Shown piece after piece: positions 58,140 to 64,000 of a stretch of 64,000 nt of DNA. Each line of letters opens with the position of its first letter. Positions within the stretch are counted from its first letter, which is position 1. Below the pieces are notes generated by a model. That model saw only the letters and a list, made by a program, of their open reading frames with translations, did not search any database and had not been told where the DNA came from. Source of the DNA: Maritimibacter sp. REDSEA-S28_B5 (GTDB lineage Bacteria; Pseudomonadota; Alphaproteobacteria; Rhodobacterales; Rhodobacteraceae); contig LUOO01000031.1 in NCBI GenBank assembly GCA_001626765.1, positions 46,258-110,257 of the forward strand. Reading direction: 5' to 3'. The translations under genes and the position numbers were made by a program.

Positions 58140-59606
58140 TCATGCTCCCCGCACACCTCCCATGACCACGTTCTTGATCTCGAGGTAATCCTCGATCCCG
58201 TATTTCGATCCTTCGCGGCCCTGTCCCGACTGTTTGACCCCGCCAAAGGGCGCGACCTCAGTCGATATGAGCCCGGTGTTCACACCAACAATCCCGCATT
58301 CCAGAGCTTCGGCCACGCGCCACACCCGCGACAGGTCATTAGTGTAGAAGTAACCGGCGAGGCCGAACTCGGTGTCGTTCGCCATTGCGACGGCATCCGC
58401 GTCGGTGTCGAACTTCACCACGGCGGCGAGCGGGCCGAACGTTTCGTCGCGGGCAACCTGCATGTCCTGCGTGACCCCTGTCATCAGGGTCGGCTGGAAG
58501 AAGGTCCCGCCCAGATCATGCCGCGCCCCGCCAAGGTGCAGCGTTGCGCCTTTGGAGACCGCGTCCGAGATATGCGCCTCGATCTTGGTCATAGCGGCGT
58601 CATTGATGAGCGGCCCGGTGGTCACGCCATACCCCGTGCCGTCGCCCACGACGAGCGACCGCATCCGGCGGGCCAGCGCGGCAACAAAGTCGTCGTGAAT
58701 GCCCGCCTGCACGTAAAGCCGGTTGGCACACACGCAGGTCTGCCCATTGTTGCGGAACTTGGCGATGAGCGCGCCTTCGGCGGCAGCCTCGGGATCGGCG
58801 TCGTCGAACACGATGAAGGGCGCATTTCCGCCAAGCTCGAGCGAGAACTTCTTGATCGTCTTGGCGCCCTGTTCCATCAGGATCGCCCCCACGCGGGTCG
58901 AGCCGGTAAAGGTTATCTTGGCAACCTTTGGGTGGCTGCACAGAAGCCGGCCAAACTCCGATGCGCGGCGGTTGGGCACAATGTTGAGCACCCCCTTGGG
59001 CAGACCTGCACGTTGCGCCAGAACGCCGATGGCAAGGGCGGAAAGCGGAGTGAGTTCCGAGGGGCGCGCGACCATGGTGCAGCCTGCCGCGAGCGCCGGG
59101 GCCAGTTTGCGCGCGAGCATTGCGCTGGGGAAGTTCCAAGGCGTGATCGCCCCCACAACACCCACGGGCTGTTTCAGGACCACGATCCGCGTGTCGCGGG
59201 TATGGCCCGGGATCACGTCGCCGTATATCCGCTTGGCCTCTTCCGCGAACCATTCGACGTAAGAAGCACCATAGAGCACTTCGCCCTTCGCCTCGGCCAG
59301 CGGTTTGCCCATTTCCGCTGTCAGGATCAGCGCAAGGTCATCGGCGTTCTCGACCATCAGATCGTAAAGCCTGCGCAAGATGGCCGCGCGTTCCTTGCCG
59401 GTCATCGCGGCCCAGAGCGGTTGCGCGCGATGCGCAGACTCGATCGCGGTCTCGGCCTGTGCGAGCGTCATCGACGCGACATGGGCAATCTGGGCCCCGG
59501 TCGCCGGGTTGGTGATGGGATAAGAATCGTCGCTCGCGATCCAGTCGCCGTCGATCAGGGCGCGCGTTTCCAGAAGCGACGGGTCGCGAAGGGCAAGCGT
59601 GGTCAT
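58140..59606 (-). CDS. gabD: Succinate-semialdehyde dehydrogenase-like aldehyde dehydrogenase
   Basis: 488 residues of the GabD group: PWNFPSAMLARKLAPALAAGCTMVARPSELTP, FTGSTRVGAILMEQGAKTIKKFSLELGGNAPFIVFDDAD (catalytic Glu), and the nucleophile FRNNGQTCVCANRLYVQAG (catalytic Cys). The usual lysine of AGCTMVxKP (cofactor ribose/phosphate contact) is Arg here. ATG 59606 has AAGGACC upstream. It is placed downstream of an SDR, a hydroxyisobutyrate-type dehydrogenase and a TRAP transporter, so a semialdehyde or hydroxyaldehyde from an imported organic acid is a likely substrate. GabD identity is a best guess; related subfamilies are possible. Confidence 0.8.
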   Translation of the reverse strand: MTTLALRDPSLLETRALIDGDWIASDDSYPITNPATGAQIAHVASMTLAQAETAIESAHRAQPLWAAMTGKERAAILRRLYDLMVENADDLALILTAEMGKPLAEAKGEVLYGASYVEWFAEEAKRIYGDVIPGHTRDTRIVVLKQPVGVVGAITPWNFPSAMLARKLAPALAAGCTMVARPSELTPLSALAIGVLAQRAGLPKGVLNIVPNRRASEFGRLLCSHPKVAKITFTGSTRVGAILMEQGAKTIKKFSLELGGNAPFIVFDDADPEAAAEGALIAKFRNNGQTCVCANRLYVQAGIHDDFVAALARRMRSLVVGDGTGYGVTTGPLINDAAMTKIEAHISDAVSKGATLHLGGARHDLGGTFFQPTLMTGVTQDMQVARDETFGPLAAVVKFDTDADAVAMANDTEFGLAGYFYTNDLSRVWRVAEALECGIVGVNTGLISTEVAPFGGVKQSGQGREGSKYGIEDYLEIKNVVMGGVRGA

Positions 59607-59630
59607 GGAAGGTCCTTACTGGCGTTCGGG

Positions 59631-60338
59631 TCAGGCGATCTGGCCGCCGCCGTCCACCATCAGGACGGCCCCGGTCATGAATGTGTTGGTCATCGCCGCA
59701 AGGATGGCCTGCGCAATGTCCTCGGGCTGGCCGATGCGTTTCACGGGCAGCTTGGCCGCCGTCGCCTCGAGCAGCGCCTTGCGGTCCTCCGGTGAAAGGT
59801 GATCCCACCATGAACTGTCCACGCGCCCCGGCGAGATGCAGTTCACCCGCGTCGGCGCAAACTCGAGCGCCAGCGCCTGCGCCAGCGTGTCGAGAGCCGC
59901 GTTGATCGCGGACAGGATCGTGGCGCCACCAGCGGGGCGTTTGCCGAGCATCCCGGACACGAACGTGAGACTGCCCCCCTCGGTGATCCGGGCAGCATGT
60001 GCGACATGGACCGCGCCCCAGAACTTGCTCTCCATCGCAGCGCGGGCGGTGGCAAGGCTCTGGGCGCGCAAGGGGCCAGGGTCCAACGCGGCGGCGGTCA
60101 CGACCACATGGTCGAACGGATCGCGGTCGTGAAAGAACGCGGAAACGGCAGAACTGTCGGTCACGTCGAGCGCGGCTGTCTCGCAGCCGCCGAGGGAGGA
60201 CGAAGCGGCCGCCAGTCTGGAGGCGGTGCGCGAAATCAGGGTGACCTCGGCGCCCGCCAGATGGGCGGCCTGCGCGGTGGCGAGCCCGATGCCGGACGAT
60301 CCGCCGAACAGCGCGACGCGGGAGCCAGCGAGGCTCAT
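59631..60338 (-). CDS. SDR-family protein lacking the YxxxK motif
   Basis: 235 residues with the Rossmann start RVALFGGSSGIGLATAQAA and the SDR core LTFVSGMLGKRPAGGATILSAINAAL. In normal SDRs the Tyr and Lys of YxxxK fall in this region; here the aligned positions appear to be Leu and Asn. The NAD-binding Gly motif and C-terminal substrate loop (CISPGRVDSSWW) are kept. It either acts by another mechanism or is a binding or regulatory protein. Its ATG overlaps the next gene's stop (ATGA). Confidence 0.8.
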   Translation of the reverse strand: MSLAGSRVALFGGSSGIGLATAQAAHLAGAEVTLISRTASRLAAASSSLGGCETAALDVTDSSAVSAFFHDRDPFDHVVVTAAALDPGPLRAQSLATARAAMESKFWGAVHVAHAARITEGGSLTFVSGMLGKRPAGGATILSAINAALDTLAQALALEFAPTRVNCISPGRVDSSWWDHLSPEDRKALLEATAAKLPVKRIGQPEDIAQAILAAMTNTFMTGAVLMVDGGGQIA

Positions 60339-61243
60339 GTGTCCGCCGGGTGCAGTTCGCTACCCGCGATAAGCTCCGAGAACCGCGCGACGTCGGTATG
60401 ATCCAGACCCGGACCCAGAGCCTTTTGCGCGCTTTGCCACATCTCGCGGCAGAGTGTGGCGAAGGGCGCGGTGGTGCCGGTCGATTCCGCGACCCCGATG
60501 GCGATGCCCAGATCCTTGACCATGAGGTCGAGCCCGAAGCCCGCGTTGAACTCGCGCGACAGGACGAATTGCTTGAACTTCTTCTGGGTCGAGTTGTTCA
60601 TGCCGGTCGACACGTTGAGTACGTCGGTCATGAGCGCGGGGTCGAGGCCGAAGCGGCTGCCAATGAGAAGCGCCTCGATCCCTATCAGGAACCCGCCAGC
60701 GGAGACGAGATTGTTCAGCGCCTTCATCGCATGGGCCGACCCGACCGGGCCGGTGCGGGTGATCGACGATCCCATGGTGGCCAGAACCGGCTCACCAACC
60801 GCGAAACCCGCATCCTCACCGCCCGCCATGATGGCAAGCTCGCCGGTGATGGCACGCGACACGCCGCCCGACACGGGGCAGTCGAGCAGCGACACGTCAC
60901 GTTCAGCTAGTTCAAGTGCCATGGTGCGGGTCGCGTCGGGCACGCCCGAAGACATCTCGAGGATCACGGTGCCGGGCTTTAGCCCCGCGATGACGCCGGT
61001 CTCGCCGTCGAGCACGGCGCGGACGATGGCCGAAGAAGGCAGCATGGTCACGATGATGTCGCAGGCTTCGGCAAGCGCGCGGCCATTTGCGGCGGCGGTC
61101 CCCCCGGTCGCGGCGGCGATTTCCGCCGCTTTGGCTGCGTTCGCATCCAGCACAACGAGGGGAAAACCCGCGCCCGCCACGCGCTTGGCCATGGGATCGC
61201 CCATCGCGCCAAGGCCGATGAAGCCGACAGTCGGTTGTGTCAT
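60335..61243 (-). CDS. 3-hydroxyisobutyrate dehydrogenase family oxidoreductase
   Basis: 302 residues of the beta-hydroxyacid dehydrogenase family: NAD(P) motif GFIGLGAMGDPMAKRVAGAG, EMSSGVPDATRTMA, substrate motif DCPVSGGVSRAITGELAIMAGG, and the catalytic Lys in HAMKALNNLVSAGGFLIG. Could oxidise 3-hydroxyisobutyrate or a 3-hydroxy acid, or reduce tartronate semialdehyde (GarR-like). Sits between the TRAP permease (21-bp gap) and the SDR (4-bp overlap). Intact. Confidence 0.85.
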   Translation of the reverse strand: MTQPTVGFIGLGAMGDPMAKRVAGAGFPLVVLDANAAKAAEIAAATGGTAAANGRALAEACDIIVTMLPSSAIVRAVLDGETGVIAGLKPGTVILEMSSGVPDATRTMALELAERDVSLLDCPVSGGVSRAITGELAIMAGGEDAGFAVGEPVLATMGSSITRTGPVGSAHAMKALNNLVSAGGFLIGIEALLIGSRFGLDPALMTDVLNVSTGMNNSTQKKFKQFVLSREFNAGFGLDLMVKDLGIAIGVAESTGTTAPFATLCREMWQSAQKALGPGLDHTDVARFSELIAGSELHPADT

Positions 61244-61264
61244 GTCAGTGTCCTTTTGGTCTGA

Positions 61265-62575
61265 TCACATCATCTGGCCGGGCAGCCAGAGCGAGATTTG
61301 CGGAAAGGCGATGAGGAGCGCCAGAACGATGATCTCGATGATTATGAAGGGAACGATACCACGATAGATGTCGGGCAGTTTCACCCGGCCTTCCGCCGCG
61401 CCGATCACGGCGAAAAGGTTCATGCCCACCGGGGGCGAGAGCACCGCGAGCTCGACGAGCTTGACCATGATGACACCGAACCAGACACCGTCGAACCCCA
61501 TCGCGGTAACGATGGGATAGACGAAAGGCAGGGTCATCACCTGCATCGCCATCGGGTCCATGAACATGCCGAGGATGGTAAAGACCACGGCGAGCATGAT
61601 GATGAAGGCAATGGGCGAGATGTCGAGCGACTGCATGAGGTCCGTGGCCTCGGTCACGGTGCCCGCGACGAGGAAGAAGCGGGTGAACATGAGCCCGCCG
61701 ATGATCACGATGAAGAGCGCCGCCGTGATCGCCGCGGTCGAGCGCAGGTTCTCGCCCAGCGAAGCCCAGCTGATCTTGCGCCGGAAGAGCGCGATGACGA
61801 GCGCGCCCGCAGCCCCGAGCGCACCGGCCCCCGACGGGGTGGTGAAGCCAAGGTAGATGCCGCCGATCACCACGGCGGCGAGGAGGAAGGTCGCCCAGAG
61901 ATTGAGGGCGCTCCTTCCGATCTCGCGCAGCGAAGCGCGGGGCTGCGGCTCGGGGGCGAGCGAGGGACGCGCGCGCACGAAAATATAGACCCCGACCATG
62001 TAGGCCACGGCGGTCAGGATACCCGGCAGCATCCCGGCGATCAGCAGTTCCGCCACGCTTTCGCCGGTCAGGAGACCGTAGATCACGAAGCTGATCGAAG
62101 GCGGGATGAGCGCGGCGATAGTGCCCGCCGCGGCGATGGCTCCAGCGGACAGCGCCTTGTCATAGCCCAGCTTCAGCATCTCGTTCAGCGCGATCCGGGT
62201 AAAAAGCGCGGCGTTCACGAGGGTCGAGCCGGAAATCGCGGCAAAGCCCGCCGACGACAGGATCGTCGCCTGGTAGAGCGCCCCCCGCGTATTTCGCAGG
62301 ATGAGGTTCGAGAAGCGGAACAGTTCGTTGGTGATGCCAGAGGATGAAGCAATGGCCCCCATCAGAACGAACATCGGGATCACGACAAAGGCATAGTCCG
62401 AAGCGGTGGCGAAAGGCAGGTTGGTCAGAACCGACAACGCAAAGCTCGGTCCACCCGTCATCCAAAGACCGACCACGGCAACGGCACCCATGGCAATGCC
62501 CACGGGCACACCAGCGAGGGCCAAGAGAAGCATCGCTGCGACAGCGATGGCGCCAAGCGTCAGGGGATCAAACAT
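61265..62575 (-). CDS. TRAP transporter large permease, DctM family
   Basis: 436 residues, about 12 transmembrane helices, with signatures GTIAALIPPSISFVIYGLLTGE and LAVLSPPVGMNLFAVIGAAEGRV. Forms a TRAP importer with the DctQ and DctP proteins encoded just upstream. It overlaps the dctQ gene by 8 bp. Probably feeds the hydroxy-acid/semialdehyde enzymes below it. Confidence 0.9.
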   Translation of the reverse strand: MFDPLTLGAIAVAAMLLLALAGVPVGIAMGAVAVVGLWMTGGPSFALSVLTNLPFATASDYAFVVIPMFVLMGAIASSSGITNELFRFSNLILRNTRGALYQATILSSAGFAAISGSTLVNAALFTRIALNEMLKLGYDKALSAGAIAAAGTIAALIPPSISFVIYGLLTGESVAELLIAGMLPGILTAVAYMVGVYIFVRARPSLAPEPQPRASLREIGRSALNLWATFLLAAVVIGGIYLGFTTPSGAGALGAAGALVIALFRRKISWASLGENLRSTAAITAALFIVIIGGLMFTRFFLVAGTVTEATDLMQSLDISPIAFIIMLAVVFTILGMFMDPMAMQVMTLPFVYPIVTAMGFDGVWFGVIMVKLVELAVLSPPVGMNLFAVIGAAEGRVKLPDIYRGIVPFIIIEIIVLALLIAFPQISLWLPGQMM

Positions 62576-63122
62576 CGGCGGTATCCTCGGAAACGTCGGC
62601 AGAATGGGACTTGGGCGAGGTATCGATCGCGGCCGGGGTGACCACCCGGATCACCAGTTGCCGCAAGAACTCGGCCGCCGACAGCCATGCGCCAAAGGCA
62701 CCGAGTGCCTTGAACGGGGTCAGCGGAAAGGCGAGCGCCCCAAGCGCACGCTCGTTGTAGCTGTAGGCGCTCAGCGCCAGCTCGGTGGTCCGCCAGGCGA
62801 CCGTGGCCATGAAGGCTGCGCCGACGGCGAGCGCAAAGATCATCGCGACCTTGTGCATCCGCGGTCCCATGGCCGTGGTGGCGACGTCGATAACGATATG
62901 TGCGCCCTGGGCCTGTGCCTGCGCCAGCCCCAGAAGGACGATGACCGCGAGAAGCGCACCGGACAGTTCGACCATGCCAGGGATCGGTTTGAAGAACAGG
63001 TTGGTCGAAATCACGTCCGCGGTGCCCATGAGGGCGACGACCAGGAGCAGGATGGATGCGGCGATGAATCCGACATAGGCCAGCTTGCGCAAGAGCCAGT
63101 CGATTGAAGAAAATAGGATCAT
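62568..63122 (-). CDS. TRAP transporter small permease, DctQ family
   Basis: 184 residues with four transmembrane segments (LAYVGFIAASILLLVVALMGTADV, MVELSGALLAVIVLLGLAQAQAQG, KVAMIFALAVGAAFMATVAW, ALGAFGAWLSAAEFL). Typical DctQ length. The last about 20 residues are Asp/Glu/Ser-rich. Starts after a stable hairpin downstream of dctP. Confidence 0.85.
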   Translation of the reverse strand: MILFSSIDWLLRKLAYVGFIAASILLLVVALMGTADVISTNLFFKPIPGMVELSGALLAVIVLLGLAQAQAQGAHIVIDVATTAMGPRMHKVAMIFALAVGAAFMATVAWRTTELALSAYSYNERALGALAFPLTPFKALGAFGAWLSAAEFLRQLVIRVVTPAAIDTSPKSHSADVSEDTADV

Positions 63123-63184
63123 AGAGACCTCGGGATACGGTCAGAGCCGAGAGGGGGTAGGTGTCGCCAGGCTCCGGGTAGGGC

Positions 63185-63212
63185 GACGAGGACGGGCGAA
63201 CCCGTCCTCGTC
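63185..63212 (-). terminator. TTCG-tetraloop hairpin between dctP and dctQ
   Basis: Perfect 12-bp stem GACGAGGACGGG/CCCGTCCTCGTC (63185-63196 with 63201-63212); read on the minus strand the loop is TTCG, an exceptionally stable tetraloop. No T tract follows, so it may be a partial terminator or 3'-end stabiliser that keeps DctP expression above DctQM rather than a full stop. Confidence 0.6.
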
Positions 63213-63235
63213 CATAGATCAGATCGACGGCTCGA

Positions 63236-64000
63236 TCAGTTGTTTTCGCGGATGAGGGACACGGTGGCCTGAGCGGCGTCGCCCTTGCCATCGGCCGCCA
63301 TGCTTTCGGCCCAGAGGTCGAGCATGTTGGGTAGGGCGGCTTCGAAGGCCTCCTTTTCCTCGAACTCCACGATTTCCAGACCGGCCTCGGTTATCGCTTC
63401 GACAGCTTTCGCCTCATCAGCGGCGATCAGTTCGTTGCCGTATGCTTCCGCGTCGGCAGCCACTTCCTCGAACAGCGTGCGGACCTCTTGCGGCCAGCTT
63501 TCCCATTTGTCCTTCGCGATGAAGAGCGTGTGGGCCGAGATCACGCCGAACGACAGGTCGGTTGCGTAATCGGCGACCTGATCGACCTTGAACGCCTTGA
63601 CGGCAGAGTTGAACATATAGGTGCAATCCATCGCGCCCGACTGCATCGCCTGGATCATGTCGGTCGGCGGGATGTTTACCGGGATCGCGCCCAGAGCTTC
63701 GAACATTTTCGGAACGAAAGCACCGTAGGAACGGATCTTGGTGTTCTTGAAGTCTTCCATCGTCTTGATGGGCTTGGTGCAATAGACGCGGTAGTCCGGC
63801 AGGTAACGGAAGAGCAGCGGATGCAGGTTCGCCTGATCCAGTTCGGCCTTCGCCGTGGGGTCCGTTGTCATGATCTCGCGGGTCAGCTCGTTGACCGCCG
63901 GACCGTCGGTGTAAGTCACGGGCAGCGAGTTGGTCACCGCAGAGAACGGCAGGCGCGCGGCCTGGTTGCCCATGACGATCAGGCCGAGGTCGACGGCGCC
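63236..64000 (-). CDS. TRAP transporter binding protein, DctP family (N-terminus beyond right edge)
   Basis: 255 residues of the C-terminal part are visible; the frame is open to the right edge, so signal peptide and N-domain lie outside. DctP features: FKNTKIRSYGAFVPKMFEALGAIPVNIPPTDMIQAMQSGAMDCT, with the IRSYG Arg that normally contacts the ligand carboxylate, and a helical C-terminus. First gene of the right-hand TRAP operon, followed by the hairpin at 63185. Confidence 0.9.
   Translation of the reverse strand, partial: GAVDLGLIVMGNQAARLPFSAVTNSLPVTYTDGPAVNELTREIMTTDPTAKAELDQANLHPLLFRYLPDYRVYCTKPIKTMEDFKNTKIRSYGAFVPKMFEALGAIPVNIPPTDMIQAMQSGAMDCTYMFNSAVKAFKVDQVADYATDLSFGVISAHTLFIAKDKWESWPQEVRTLFEEVAADAEAYGNELIAADEAKAVEAITEAGLEIVEFEEKEAFEAALPNMLDLWAESMAADGKGDAAQATVSLIRENN

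Noticed and set aside
57812..58246. Short minus-strand frames upstream of the aldehyde dehydrogenase region
   Set aside because: No Shine-Dalgarno or homology visible; overlapping frames are equally open.

Overview
The window comes from a GC-rich alphaproteobacterium, most likely a marine or environmental Rhodobacterales (Roseobacter-type) organism. The basis is strong G/C bias at third codon positions, two TRAP transporters, LigM-type demethylases, Omp85, RTX and autotransporter proteins, an IalB protein and ModE/ModABC. I see no tRNA, rRNA, prophage, insertion sequence or CRISPR array.

Left part (1-12.4 kb): a locus for methoxylated aromatic acids and one-carbon transfer. It holds the end of a feruloyl-CoA synthase, an FMN hydroxy-acid dehydrogenase, a GntR regulator with recurring TGTATACA operators, and a LigM-like tetrahydrofolate-dependent O-demethylase. 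These are followed by a DctPQM TRAP transporter, an alpha/beta hydrolase broken by an in-frame TAG, a YciI-like protein and a frameshifted LysR regulator with two helix-turn-helix domains. A second LigM-like paralogue and a methylenetetrahydrofolate reductase (MetF) end the block. Aromatic methyl ethers would donate methyl to folate, and MetF would return it to the C1 pool.

Middle-left (12.6-22.4 kb): a secreted RTX protein with a beta-propeller-like N-terminus, an isolated DgoK-like sugar-acid kinase, an SLC13-type permease, the molybdate operon modABC with divergent modE and a Mo-box-like palindrome, and a PAP2 phosphatase.

Centre (22.5-43.6 kb): the most unusual region. One minus-strand run of seven tightly packed genes encodes a giant (about 4,280 residue) extracellular protein with an N-terminal LEPR motif and RTX-like repeats (carrying one apparent frameshift), a DUF3467 protein, a membrane-anchored HlyD adaptor with a large cytosolic domain, and an M50 site-2-type protease fused to an adaptor-like domain. 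A TolC-like lipoprotein, a second HlyD adaptor and a POTRA-less Omp85-type barrel complete it. There is no ABC ATPase. A divergent LytTR membrane regulator faces the giant gene across two 14-bp direct repeats 20 bp apart. I propose a dedicated export and processing system for a LEPR-type giant surface protein.

Right part (43.7-64 kb): an IalB-family protein behind a very large autotransporter with about 1.6-kb internal repeats, a repeat-junction deletion and a frameshift. Then come a LysR regulator, a secreted Asp/His/Arg-rich protein and a decayed two-component pair (sensor with a nonsense codon and a frameshift, response regulator lacking most of its receiver). The final operon encodes a succinate-semialdehyde-type dehydrogenase, an SDR lacking YxxxK, a 3-hydroxyisobutyrate-dehydrogenase-like enzyme and a second TRAP transporter whose binding protein runs off the right edge.
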